Source of the DNA: Carya illinoinensis
Taxonomy: Eukaryota > Streptophyta > Magnoliopsida > Fagales > Juglandaceae
Reading direction: 5' to 3'
Assembly: GCF_018687715.1 (NCBI RefSeq)
Contig: NC_056755.1
Coordinates: 17,986,001 to 18,050,000, forward strand
DNA: 64,000 nt
The position numbers and the translations under genes were made by a program. Positions 1 through 11,566 of the stretch are shown piece by piece. The notes under the pieces are model-generated. The model worked only from the letters and a program-made list of their open reading frames with translations. It searched no databases and was not told where the DNA came from. How positions within the stretch are numbered: position 1 is the first letter of the stretch; each line of letters starts with the position of its first letter.

Positions 1-3000
1 ATGTAGACAAGGTGAGAAGTTGGTCTCTTTTTGCTCTCAAATGGCAGCGGCGTGGAAAATGATTCCTTTATGTATTATCAACTTCATATGGTTGGAAAGA
101 ATGAGAAGGGTTTTAAAAATTTGGGAACGTACTGGCTCTTGTTTATCAAGTAGATTTTTTTATGTTTTGTAGTTCATAATGGTTTTCAGGCATTGTTACT
201 AATGGTGGGGTAGTTCATGAGTAAAAATGTTTGCTGATTTAGTAATTCAATGTTAATAGGTCTTGCAAATTTTGCATTCTTCCTATATACATGGGCTTGA
301 CCTATTAATTCGTAGTTAGTAAAATATTTAACAACTCTGCCAAAAAATCTGCATTATACATGATATTATTGACCATGGCCTATATATATATATATATATA
401 CACACACTGTAGTCACAATACATATCCAAATTAAGGCCTCAAATACAAAACATGATCTGAAAACTGGATTAGAAATCATTTTAACTATTTGAGGAAGTTG
501 TCTTTTCCTATCAGTTTAGCTAAATGTAGAAAGTAATTTAGTCAAACTGATCTTAAATCTTATGTTATATTTCATATTTAATGTTAGAAGTGGTCTACAT
601 GTGGCAAGAACTTTGACGATATATATAATGTGCATTGTCAATCGTAATACCTTTGTGACCATAGAATGAATTATTAGTTCAAGTCAACCACACAATATTG
701 AAAAGTGACTCATGATACATAGACAGAGCCATCTTAATTAATTCCTTTCCTTAGGACAATAAATAGTCTACTTTCCTTAATTTCCTAATTTAATATTCAT
801 ACACAAGTAACTTAATTGAAAGTTGAATCATCCAGGAGTTAAGTATATATTGACATTTAGTAGTAAACATGCAGAAAACACGACCAATGACAAACATGGA
901 GACTTCCCACTGCAACCACTCTGATTCACAACTACTATATTATATAATGACTTTTTGTTGATTCATTTTATTCTACAAATCCAATATTTGTTTCGCCAAG
1001 CCACTTGTGTGCAAACACACGAAGACAAACTACTACAGATGATAACCAAAATGCATAGGTCAAAATATCGAGCACAAACAACTATAGTTGAAGACTTACA
1101 TGATTTGGTGGTATATGTTTTCCACTAAGAAGATCAAGAAAACATCACGTAAAAGCTATAGATTACACACCAGTGCCCAGGTGTAACTCTTCCTCTGAAA
1201 AAATGAGGTGTATTAATTATTATTACTGTAGAGGTAATAATTGGCTAGGATTGGATGACATAAAAAAGTATATAAAGATAAAGAACTTCAACAAGTTTGT
1301 TATTTTTACAAGATAACAAACTTGCATATAATTAATCCTTGTACACCATCAATCATAATATGTTTTACGACTCTTGTAAGTCTAATCTGGGCCAAATACA
1401 TGTTTTCATTTAGGCCTTTTCCCCAACTATTCAACATCCAGACAGCAAGCCAAATATTGTTCATATGCTTCGACAACTAGAATTTGGCCGAGACATGAGC
1501 ATATAATATTTTTTCCAGACAATTGTCTATTATTCGTCAAACATAAACAGTTTAAGTACGCAAGATCCTGTTGACAAAAACTCAAACAGGTTGATTCATG
1601 ACTTGCCAATTCAAGTCATAGAATTTTTAACTTGTAAGAAATCAACAAAGTCATAAAATATTGTAATGAAGAACATCACTTGCAAGATCCACTTCATCAT
1701 ATTGTTGCTAATCTAATCCTAATAGCTTAAAGATGAATGAAGAATTAAACCATTGGCATAAGCTCACTATGCAGCTAATTTTATGGATACTCGACTAGAA
1801 TACTTAAATAAATGGCATATGCCACAGAAACATTAAAAATAAAATAAAAAAGAAACTGACATTAAAGGACCCAATATTCAGGCGGTGGAGGAGGACTAAA
1901 ATCACAATGCGTGGTCTAAATGCCAAACTTGGAATAAATAAGACTTCATGAACTTCATGTCTACATTAATTACATCAAAAGGGTCCCTCCGCCACTTATA
2001 ATTATAAGAAGGCGCTAGCTTGCACATTGAGCACCAACTTCTTTACCTCAACCTTTGAATTTTCCCAAGTATACACACATTAGCATATGTTTAGGAAACA
2101 GATAGCTGGTAATTGCTAAAAATTACATGCGTAATGAAACATGCCATGATATAGAAACGGTGCATAATTTAAGAGTTGGGCTGGGATAGATAATTAGAAA
2201 CAGTTAAGGTGAGATAATGGCTGCAGGCCGTTAAGACAAAGAATTTATATGTTGAAAACAACCTTTTATGTTTGAAGAAGTATTAGCTGTAAGAAAGGCG
2301 ATCGAAACATGATTACACATTGGGTTTTAGCATAACGTAGTTGAAGGTGAAAGTTTAGTGTTAATTAAGGATGTGATGAGTGAAGAAGATTGCAAAACCT
2401 GGTTCCGATTATTAATATTCAGGCAGGCATGGATATTATGAGGCAACTTTCATCATGAATAAAAAGGCCAAGTATGTGAGGAGGGAAGGCAGCGGGACTT
2501 ACACATATATTATATAAATTTGATTTATCTTTGAATGGAACTCAACGTTGGATTGAGGAGGGTGCCGAGAAAATTGCTATCAAGGTAATCTCAGAATATA
2601 TCAGTAATGTTTCTTAATGAATGTGAACAGAGGAGTATCGTATTCTATATATATATATAGTCATATTATATTAAGCTGGTGTAGGTGTTTAAAAGATTTG
2701 CATGGAAATTAGGAAAAGAAATATATTAATTAGTAGGCATAAAGTAGATCTCGTCCGTTTGAGACTAGATATAATATATACAAGGTCCGATGTATAAGTG
2801 TAATCTATGTTTCCAAAAAGCTGACACTAGCCGTTTGTGAAAAAGAATAGGATCACTCCCTTCTTACATAAAGGCACTATTTGGAAGATAAAGTTTTGAC
2901 TTTATCAAATGGGCCCTTTGTTTTTAATAGAACTCCTCAAGATTCCTATTTAGTTTAGTGAAAGATGGAATAGAAAATAGAAATGAAATGACCTGATTTA

Positions 3001-3390
3001 ATGCTCTAACAGAATGCATATAACTAAATCCCTACACAAGAGTGGTTACAGTAAATAACTTAGTTGTATACTTAGGTTATTAGGGTGAGGAAAAGGTTAA
3101 CAAAACATACGCCCCAATAAAAAGTTTGGAAGAAGCAGAGTTATGAGAATATCAATAGGGGTTCTTGTAGAAAGTGTACAAAATGTAAGAAAACGGGACA
3201 GAAAGTGTAGAAAATAGAACAAAACAGGAAACAAAATATAATACGACATAACCATTGGAACAGTTACACATGTAGACCTATTGATGTTTAATTATAGAAA
3301 AGAATCAAGAGTGACAGACCATAACAGCATTTTGATGGAATCCATCAGATTGTGTTAATTAAACTCTAATGCAGCCAATCAAAGGATGCT
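1..3390. other. AT-rich spacer, no gene recognised
   Basis: No reading frame here resembles a known protein family, and the short open frames have no domain signature. Short (TA)n runs lie near 380-400 and 2648-2660. A segment beginning about 3392 has the wording of Harbinger-like MITE ends, but I could not find a matching inverted end. Confidence 0.5.
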
Positions 3391-3906
3391 AAGAGCATTC
3401 GCAATGACCTAGTCTAAAATTTAACTAGAATGATATCTTTTGGCCGTAACATGGACTTTTAGCTAGATCAGTTCATATTGGACTAGCTATCTTAAAGTTT
3501 AAATAATAATAAAATATTATATATTTTAATAATATTTGATACTTTTTTTTAATATTTTACAAATACGCTTAACATTTTAATTAATAACTTTATTAAAAAA
3601 TAAAATTATTATTTTTCAACTATTTTTTCCCTCAATCATTTACCCAACAATCACATATACAAACATGCCAACATTTCTTCTACCTAACATTTATTTATAA
3701 AATTGTGGTTGAAGCCAACAAACATTCCAACAACTTATTATAACAACCAATCACCATCTACAATTCTAGAATGAATTAATTTTTGCCAACCTTTCTTCTT
3801 TTATCAATTTTTTTAGTTGTAACTAATAGTCAAAGGTCCTACCCTATAACTAGACCCATCCTCTACTCATCAAAAACCAAATAGTAACTACTAACTTACC
3901 AATTAC

Positions 3907-4103
3907 CTGCCAATAGATGACAGCCCATGGACCCTTAATTGCAGAAAGAACACCAGTAATTTTCCTTTGCCCTTTTTCATCACAAGAATCTGTTATTGTC
4001 CATAAATGGGAATTGGAAGAGCAGCACTTTCCCAGGGCTTGCAGAAGAATTTCAGTATCATTCCCACTGTTAATGTTAATGTAAATTCCTTTAAATATTT
4101 CAC
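3907..4103 (-). pseudogene. Exon of an asparagine-synthetase-domain (ASNSD1-like) gene
   Basis: Read on the minus strand, this 197-nt stretch has an AG acceptor before 4103 and a GTAAT donor after 3907. It encodes a segment containing GEIFKGI, NDTEILLQALGKC and IKGPWAVIYWQ. These resemble the N-terminal glutaminase-like (class II amidotransferase) part of asparagine synthetase domain-containing protein 1; I make that assignment from memory of the family. The exon is entered in phase 2, and its first codon is completed by the last base of the exon-like piece ending at 4498. I found no downstream exons between here and position 1. It may be a captured or pseudogene fragment, or part of a gene with very long introns. 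Confidence 0.55.
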
Positions 4104-4497
4104 CTTCAAAGGCGGAACATAACATTAGAAAAATATAAAATCTATCATAAAGAAAACTATATGAATGGAGTTGAAGACACCAGTTTTAAATGTCAAATTC
4201 AGGCCTTAATTTAAAGTCAAATGCATTTGGTCACCGAATCGACATAGATTTACTTGAAGAACATTGCCATATTCCCCATTAAATAATTGCAGAAAACTAA
4301 AATTGAAAAAAAAAATTAGCATAATAAATGAACTCAAGTATAACTGATAACAAGAAACACCAGTAGAACCCTGATCCCAAAAAAAACTCGAGGTGACAGA
4401 CTAGACTAAAAAGTGAAAGAAATATAAGCAGAGAAAGGTCAATTCATGATCCAGCACAAGCCCATTGGTTTGACCCAAGCAGAGACGTTAAACATAC

Positions 4498-4560
4498 CAT
4501 TGTATACAAGAATATTCCCAGATATATTCCCAGAACACCAGCTGGTGAACCAATAAAAAT
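4498..4560 (-). pseudogene. Upstream exon-like piece of the same ASNSD1-like gene
   Basis: The minus-strand sequence ends in SGNILVYN plus one base, followed by a GTATGT donor at 4497. This is the position where the family has a conserved VYNGEI motif, and GEI continues in the exon at 3907-4103 with correct phase. Further upstream the similarity breaks down: a short LVHQLV-like stretch occurs in another frame, so the piece looks frameshifted. The left limit of 4560 is approximate. This supports a degenerate copy rather than an active gene. Confidence 0.4.
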
Positions 4561-5330
4561 TAATTATCGTTGTTGCATTGAAAACGTAAGCATGGATAAA
4601 GAATCGCAAACCTGATCTGGGGATGTGACGCCATTGCCAGATCAGCAACTCTGCCACAAGTTCATTTGCTACCGTATTACTTTACAATCTTAAAATGATA
4701 TATGGATTACAAAAATTATTACTAATTGATTTTTAAATTAGTGTCCGATATAAATAGTATTTTTATACAGATTAAACTTCAATAAAATATTTTCCAAATT
4801 ATACATATTAAGAAAAGCATTTAATCTTATACGGTATTTCGAATGCAAGCCTTATAGATTTATGGAGATTAAAATTTTTGTCTGAAATTAAAACTAAAGA
4901 AAAATAAATGAAAATATAGATCATACAATATATATGTATACATATATATATCTTTCTATACCTCGAAGTGGCAAGGGGTTTGTGGGCTGATGGACTGTGG
5001 ACCATTCGGAGAATGAGGGGTGGCAGGGGTGAGTGTGGGTTGATCGGTGTAGGGGAAAGTGAAAAAGGGACATGAAGGAGATGCCGGCGACAATAGGGTC
5101 GTGCCATGGAGGTGGCGGCGGCAGAGCCCTATTTTAGAGAGAGAGACAGAGAAGAGAATGGAAGGGAGAGAGATCTGAGAAAGGGAGAGTCAAACGGAGA
5201 GAAATGAGTGACGTCACAAGGTGGTGGCAGTTGAGAAAGAGAGAGAGAGAGAGTTTTCGATTTTTTTTGGGGTGGGGAGATACAGCATTTGGAGGGAGGG
5301 GGGAGAGAGAAGAGAGGAAATATGGGAAGG
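4561..5330. other. Spacer with a G/A-rich segment
   Basis: The part from about 4970 to 5330 is richer in G and purines than its surroundings, with several GAGA runs near 5130-5170 and 5236-5252. It could be a decayed 5' leader or a repeat. A 99-codon minus-strand frame over its left part shows no family resemblance. Confidence 0.3.
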
Positions 5331-5465
5331 AATTACGGATCTAATCATCTAAGTGATTTTTCCTCATGAATTTTCGATCGTTGGACGTGATTTTTCCTCA
5401 TGAATTACTGATCTAATCACCTAAGTGATTTTTCCTCATGAATTTTTTATCATCAAACATGATTA
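5331..5465 (+). repeat. 71-bp tandem repeat, two units
   Basis: Two adjacent copies of an about 71-bp unit begin near 5331 and 5402. Each contains GATCTAATCA or CACCTAAGTG-type wording followed by GATTTTTCCTCATGAATT. The second unit diverges toward its right end. No coding content. Confidence 0.7.
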
Positions 5466-5482
5466 TGTGGTAAAACCAATGT

Positions 5483-5926
5483 TTTGAATACCGAACCGGA
5501 TGGCGTACCGGTTAAGGCACTGGAACGAAATATTTCGGTATCGGTACCGTTTCGTGTACCGTTTCGGAATAGTCGATATATAAATAAATTATATATATAA
5601 ATTATATTTCAAAATAATAATCTATGTATGAATAAATTATACATGAATACATATGTATATATAAATTATAAATAGTCTAATATGAATTGGGGTAAAAAAA
5701 TAAGATTATAACTTAAAAAGATGAAAAAAAAAAAACATGAAGGCCGAAATACCGAAATACCGGCCGGTACAGGCCGGTACGCAGGCCGGTACAGGCCGAA
5801 ATACGGGCTGGTACGGCCGGTATTTCAGCCGGTACGAAACAGGTACCTTACCTGTACCGGCCTGGTGACCGGTACGGAATATACCGGCCGGTACGGTAGG
5901 GTACCAAAAACTGTGGGTAAAACATT
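5483..5926. repeat. GC-rich fold-back element of ACCGGTAC words
   Basis: The segment opens with AATGTTTTGAATACCG and closes with a roughly reverse-complementary run ending GTAAAACATT. Between them are many overlapping copies of ACCGGTAC, GGCCGGTAC and CCGAAATAC, with an AT-rich centre near 5575-5720. Composition is sharply unlike the flanks. The architecture is MITE-like, but I could not fix a clean TSD. The 80- and 89-codon frames across it are repeat translations and not genes. Confidence 0.6.
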
Positions 5927-6575
5927 ATTTTCTTTTTCCACAGTTGTTTGCAACATCAAGTAAGTATTTCCCACAAATTCTTGCTTGTGGACAGGATCGC
6001 TTGGAAAAAGGCATATTTTCTTCCCACAAATAGTTTTGGTGTCATAAGGTAAGTATTTGCCATGGATGTAGATCTTGGAAAAAAAAAAATTCATGAGAAA
6101 AGCCCATATTTCTTATAGTGAGTATGCTCTATTTGTTTTGTTTATGTTCAAAATTAAGTTCTCTTGCTTTGTTTGAATCCCCCCCCCCCCCCCCCCCCCC
6201 CCCACCCCCACCTTTTTATTTTTTATTTTTTATTTGTTGTTGTTGTCCTCACCTTAGCCTTACTTTACAAGCCTAATAAAGAGGCCTATTGATCCTTGGT
6301 AATATTTTTGGTTCTACATTAGTGGAGAGTGATTTGGAAAGCTAGCCTATGGGGTTTGAATTATCAGTTTCATAACTAGAGATCCATTATATATTTACTT
6401 GTTTGCATAAAATCATCTAGGAAGCTAATAATGAAGTGAGAATGATATATATGCATGAATGAGAGGATTGATAATGAGGTGGAGCTGAGTGTGAATTAAA
6501 TTTTGAACTTGTGTGATATTGAATGATTCATTTGGATTATAAACTTTAGGTAATCTTTGAGGCAACAAATTTTAT
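5927..6575. other. Spacer with a long poly-C run
   Basis: AT-rich sequence with no recognisable gene. It is interrupted near 6180-6203 by an uninterrupted run of more than 20 C followed by a short CA/CT tail. Confidence 0.5.
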
Positions 6576-6930
6576 GAGGGCTAGCAAATTTGAAGTATGG
6601 GGAATTTGATAAGTGTAATTTTTACATGATTTTTATTATCCTTTTATTTACTAAAATTGTTAGTTTTCTTTTATTTGTTTTGATTTGATTTGATTTTTAT
6701 TTATGTTTCTTTGTAATTTTCTTGTGTTTGAATTCCTTTGTTTTTGTTGTCTTTCTCTTATTTTTTGCTTGAGGGCTAGCAAATTTGAAGTCTTGGGAAA
6801 TTTGATAAGTGTAATTTTTACATGATTTTTATTACTCTTTTACTTATTAAAATAGTTAGTTTTCCTTTATTTCTTTTGATTTGATTTAATTTTTATTTAT
6901 TTTTATTTATAATTTGCTTGTGTTTGAAGG
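6576..6930 (+). repeat. 195-bp tandem duplication, possible Tat/Athila-type LTR junction
   Basis: A unit starting GAGGGCTAGCAAATTTGAAG occurs at 6576 and again at 6771, directly adjacent. Each unit contains a G-rich stretch followed by TTTGATAAGTGTAATTTTTAC. In Tat/Athila/Ogre-type gypsy elements a purine tract followed by TGATAAGTG commonly marks the start of the 3' LTR, so this may be such a junction. No internal genes of that class remain. Confidence 0.5.
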
Positions 6931-7463
6931 AATGAGAATGTTTAGTGCAAAAAGGAGGGCAGTTTGGTACATTCAAGAAAGGAAACAAGGGCTCAATTGA
7001 AAATTCAAGATTGAATCAAGATAAGGCTGAAACGGATTTTTAAAAGTCCTAAATTGCTTAAGATACACGTAGAGATTAGGCTAAAGGAGAGGAAATATTG
7101 TTGTGACTTGGCAATCAAGAATGATATCAAAACAAACTCCTATCCGAATCAAACGAAGAGATATCCCACATACAAAAATCACAAACACCGAATCCAAAAT
7201 CTGGTCAAAAAATAAAATAAAATACCGATATTGGAATCTAGGTTTGATTTCAAAAGCTAATCCGAATCATCCAATTGAACCAAAAACATAATCGAATACC
7301 AAAAGTATTTACATGCAAGTAACCCATCTGAAAAACTCAGAACAGGGAGCAAGAAAGCAGAGGAGAGAGAGCGAGGTCTTTGTTAAAAGAAAAGGACTTA
7401 AATTCGGTCACCCTTAAGAGAATTTGGTTACCCTTAAGAGAGGAGGCTGCTGGAGTTGATCAT
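6931..7463. other. Spacer left of the gypsy element
   Basis: No gene recognised. A 62-codon plus-strand frame at 7103-7291 has no family resemblance. A short CACCCTTAAGAG-type repeat lies near 7410-7440. Confidence 0.4.
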
Positions 7464-7468
7464 CATTG

Positions 7469-7827
7469 TGTTATAATCACTAAATATGTAATGTAATTTC
7501 TAGGCTCTTCGAGAGGCCTGGACCTCCAAATTGTACTATGAATTGGGAAAAATTGAATCATGATTCATCACTGATAACCACGATATTTAAATGCATTACA
7601 AGAGGACTTGCTCAAACATGACCCACGAACTCACTACTCTTGCAACTAACCCAACATGACCCAATAAAACAAATAACTGCTAACATGAACGTGCCCATGA
7701 CTTTAACAGACTCAACTAACACTGACTAATTCAATTGCAAATAACCCATTTATCTCAGCCCACTTCTGCTGGCCCAGCCCCTTCACTTCAGACATACCCT
7801 AAAGGGGTTCTTGTCAAGAGCGTAAAA
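7469..7827 (-). repeat. 3' LTR of the outer gypsy element
   Basis: It aligns with 16995-17369 over its whole length, with scattered substitutions and a shorter, altered internal-side end. A polypurine tract on the minus strand (plus-strand TTTTTCCCCTCTTC, 7828-7841) lies directly next to it, as expected at a 3' LTR. The 7827 end is less certain than the 7469 end. Confidence 0.85.
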
Positions 7828-8043
7828 TTTTTCCCCTCTTCAGAAGACTTTGCCCTCAAGGTCAGGGTAGTGCCGTTTGAGCTCTTTGTGATCTTCCCAC
7901 ATTGCATCCTCATCTGCCATTCCTGTCCATCAAACCAGCATCTCAACACCCGCTCATCATCCCTTTTTGATCAACCTTCTACTTAGAATCCGTTTGGGCT
8001 CGAGTTATAGGGTTTCATCCCTCATGATCTTCGGCAGCCTAAT

Positions 8044-8298
8044 CTATTCTCTGATTGTCTTTTTGAGGCGTGAAACATGAAAAATAGGATAGATTTGAGA
8101 TTCGGGTGGTAGATCCAACCTATATGCAACTTTTTCAACACGTTGTTCCACCGTGAAAGGGCCATAAAATTTGGGCAAAAGTTTAAGGTTTCGTCTCATA
8201 GCAACGGACATCTGGCGGTAAGGTTTCAGCCGCAAGTATACTTTGTCTTCAACTTGGAACTCTTGTTCAATATGCTTACGATCTGCATATAGCTTCAT
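8044..8298 (-). pseudogene. Integrase C-terminal region (gypsy pol remnant)
   Basis: This 84-residue open segment contains [19 protein letters not shown] and ends [12 protein letters not shown]. These resemble the C-terminal, chromo-like tail of Ty3/gypsy integrases. Its upstream part contains a basic LKPYRQ stretch typical of the region after the integrase core. It belongs to the outer element and follows the integrase core on the minus strand, with frame breaks between (8299-8640). Confidence 0.8.
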
Positions 8299-8399
8299 TC
8301 TTTACTGTGTATCTTTCAAATTTTCTTGTACTAATTTATTAATTAATTCTCTGCTTCTAAGTTCCTCATCCACAGCTTGCACCCTAGTGGAACCTGGTT

Positions 8400-9314
8400 T
8401 GTATGGCAGCATTCTTGGCGGCGACTAACCATAGATTACCTCATATGGCGAAACCTTAGTTGAAGTATGCTCTAAGGTGTTGTAAGCGTACTCAGCTAAC
8501 GGTAGCCATTTTGCCCAATCACGTGGTCTGTCACCTGAGAAGCACCATAAGTAACACTCAACCCCTTTGTTCATGTCTCTGTTTGGCCGTCAGTTTGAGG
8601 GTGGTACACTGAGCTAAGTAATAGCTCCGTGCCACTTATTCAAAACAGTTCCTTCCAAAATTGGCCAGTGAATATTGGATCCCTGTCACTGACAATGGTT
8701 AGTGGAAAACCATGTAATTTAAATATATTGTCCATAAATACTCGTGCTACTGTCATTACTGTGTAAGGGTGAGTAAGAGACATGAAATGAGCATATTTGC
8801 TCAATCTGTCTATCACCACCATGATCATTGTACGCCCTCCTGATGGTGGTAACCCTTCAATGAAATCCATTCCTATGTCCTGCCAATTCCTGGTGGGAAT
8901 GGGCAAAGGCTGGAGCAGACCTGTTGGTAGAATGGTTTCCACCTTGTTTCTCTGGCATGTGTCGCACGCTCGGATGAGAGCTTGCACATCCCTCCTCATC
9001 CCAGGCCAGTAAAACTCTTTTTGATTCGTGTATATGTTTTATATACTCCTGTGTGGCCCCCTAATGGACTGCTATGAAACTGCTGTAGGATCTCTTGTTG
9101 AAATGGCTCTAAGTTCCCAAGATGAAGCCTGCATTTGCAAAAGAGGAGGCCATTGCAAACTTGGTATTGGGTTTGGTCCAAGATTCCCTAATGGTAGTTT
9201 AGCTCCTACAATTGTGAATCTTGGGGGTAAGTCTTCTTTAACTCCTCTGTCCATTAGGTTTGAATGGTGTTTATGGCTTGGCATTGTGATTGGTTGGTTG
9301 GATGTGTATGGCAG
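8400..9314 (-). pseudogene. Integrase core and zinc-finger region (gypsy pol remnant)
   Basis: Minus-strand frames at 8996-9181 and 8640-8999 give a degraded N-terminal zinc-binding region (HSSPLGGHTG), a CDTCQRNK motif, and an rve-type catalytic core. The core has the first Asp in MDFIEGLP and the second in SDRDPIF. Beyond 8640 a frameshifted YHPQTDGQTE stretch carries the region of the catalytic Glu, and an in-frame stop follows. The domain order matches Ty3/gypsy integrase. At least two frame breaks and several stops make it non-functional. Its upstream side is cut by the nested insertion. Confidence 0.85.
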
Positions 9315-9315
9315 A

Positions 9316-10109
9316 TGATGGGCCCCAAGGCGAACCAAGTCTTAAGGATCAATTACAAGATTAAGAGCCATGAAGATCAATGAAGCAATACAAGAATTGA
9401 TGCAATCCAATTGGGATGAAACTATCAAGAGCCCAAGACTCATGATGGGCTTGAAAGAAGGAGAACCAGTTTTGATCCACTTGATCCAACCTATGGAAAA
9501 CACGACTTGGGCCTATTGTTATTGAAAGCCATGGACTTATTTATTTCATTAAAAAGGGTTTATTTTATTAGTTATAGGAATTAATATAGAATAATTAGGC
9601 TTATTGGATGTCCAGCCTATACGTCTTATTTCTAATGAATTAGGATTTTGAGAAGGCCTTGTATTTTGACCAAGGGCTTCTTTGAAAAGTTATTATTTTA
9701 TTTGATCTAGGGTTTTAGAAGTACTGTAGCTCAACACTGTTCACGCTACAGTACCACTGCACTATTCACTAGGATTTTTAGTGATTGTTTATTTAAATCA
9801 CTTGTAGCCTCATTTGAGTAGATTAGACATTTTATTTGAATTTTCATTGTGAGTGAGTTTTCTCCTTTTGTTCTTGATTGAACTCTTAAACTTATCAATG
9901 GTAAATCATAACCTTTGTGGCGTTCCTCCTTGTAATTTGGGTTCTTGAGATGGGATTTCAATGGGTCTAGATTTTAATATAATCTAGGTTCTGGAAACGA
10001 GATCTCAACGGGTCTAAATTCTCAATCCATAGACTTGAATTTGGCTTTCTTAGGTGAGTTTTCAAATTGATTGTGGGTTCAAGGGATTTTTTCCCGCGAG
10101 TTCATATCA
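9316..10109 (+). repeat. 5' LTR of the nested gypsy derivative
   Basis: A 794-bp copy matching 13137-13891. It carries about 27 bp (near 9740-9768) and about 15 bp (near 9917-9932) that the 3' copy lacks, besides point differences. It ends in CA directly before the primer-binding-like site. Confidence 0.93.
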
Positions 10110-10125
10110 TTTGGTATTCAGAACT
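10110..10125 (+). other. Primer binding site, initiator-Met tRNA type
   Basis: TTGGTATTCAGAACTC directly follows the 5' LTR. It approximates the common plant iMet-complementary TGGTATCAGAGC with an inserted T and one change. Confidence 0.7.
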
Positions 10126-10386
10126 CAATTTTCAATAAGGCCTGATTTTATCTTTTATTTATTGCATCTTTAATTCTAGGGCTTCATTGTTCTTGGGTTC
10201 AAAATAAAAAAAGTGTAGAAATTCGTTTTTCCCTAGGGCTGCCAAAATTTGCACCATCTAGGGTTTGAAATTTCTAGGGTTTCATTGATTCCCTTCTATT
10301 TCCTTGTCAATTTGTATGTGTTTGGATTCAATTGTTTGATTATCACAATTGAATATTCCTGTTTGTGGTTGAATTGTTGAAAAAAG

Positions 10387-10418
<32 letters not shown>

Positions 10419-10892
10419 GAAAATCGAAAAAAAAAAGAATCCGAATTTTGACTTTATTGATTGGGCTTTATCTTTAAAGGGGCTGAATATATCTTTCTAG
10501 TTGGTATCTTCTTTTGTAATTACTCTTTCCATCGTATAAATTTCTTGAGTCTCGTGTCATTTTATTCCTTCCATGTTTTCTTTTGTTCTTTGTTTCTTGG
10601 ACCTAATTACTAGTTGGAACAAAAAAAGGTTGTATTGTCTTGATTGAATTCAATTAGTTTTTAAAGAACTTGAGTGGAGAAACTCTTGAGGTAAAAGGCA
10701 AGAGAGTGTGAGATCATTATCGGAAAAAAGCCAATTAAGAGTGATACACGAGTGAAGTGTCATTATTCGAGTCTAAACACGTAAGAGAGCGTGTGAGGTC
10801 TTTTTTTCACTAACATTCTTTTTTCTACAGCATGTACTATGTCTCATAATAGTGATTCAACACCATAGGGAATAGCAGACAATTCATTCTTT
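10126..10892 (+). other. Untranslated leader of the nested element
   Basis: No coding content was recognised between the primer binding site and the gag trace. A degenerate (AAAAG)n run lies at about 10383-10440. Confidence 0.5.
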
Positions 10893-11117
10893 GTGTTGCA
10901 ATCCATGCAACAAAAGTTTGAAAGGTTAAATTTGAAGTTGGGGGAAGTGAGGGATAAGATGGATCAACAAGATGCATTGATTAGAAATTCGCAAAGTGGG
11001 AGAGATAGGAGGAGACGTGAGCCTAATATTGAAAATAGGTACGATAAGAATGAAGAGTATGGGAGTCTCTTGTTGTTAGGCGTACTCCCAATACAGAATT
11101 TAAGATGGATGATATAG
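10893..11117 (+). pseudogene. gag-like trace of the nested gypsy derivative
   Basis: A 74-codon frame contains the coiled-coil-like stretch LQSMQQKFERLNLKLGEVRDKMDQQ followed by basic residues. It resembles the start of gag in some plant Ty3/gypsy elements. No capsid fold or zinc knuckle follows, so most of gag is missing. It runs directly into the protease-like segment in another frame. Confidence 0.45.
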
Positions 11118-11566
11118 AGCAACAAAGAGAGAACATTTTTCATACTAGATGCCACATCAACAAGAAGGTATGTAGTATGATTATTGATGAAGGAAATTGT
11201 ACTAATGTGGCTAGCACTACTTTAGTTGAGAAATTGAATTTACCTATCTTGAAACACCTTAGACCATACAAGTTGTAGTGGTTGAATGATTGTAGCGAGG
11301 TTAGGGTAAATAAGCAAGTGTTAGTTTCTTTTTCAATTTGGAGGTACAAGGATAAGGTATTTTGTGATGTGGTACCTATGCATGCTGGCCATATTTTGTT
11401 AGGGAGGCCATGGCAGTGTGATAGAAAAGTAATCTATGATGGGTTCAGGAACTTATACAGCTTTCAAAAGAATGGAAAAACAATCAAAATTGCTCATTTA
11501 ACTCCAACACAAGTCCATGAGGACCAACTGAAACTGAAAAGTAAGGTTGATAAAAAAAAAAAATGA
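11118..11566 (+). pseudogene. Retropepsin-like (RVP-type) segment
   Basis: The segment shows MIIDEGNCTNVASTTLVEKL, an in-frame stop near 11276, then VPMHAGHILLGRPWQ. These match the active-site loop region and the ILLGRPW motif of plant gypsy proteases. The usual small residue after the active-site Asp is Glu here (DEG). Together with the stop, this argues against activity. Downstream the frame enters a lysine-rich, low-complexity stretch. Confidence 0.7.

Noticed and set aside
3392..3860. Possible Harbinger-like MITE starting GAGCATTCGCAATGACC
   Set aside because: No inverted end or TSD could be found, so only one-sided resemblance supports it.
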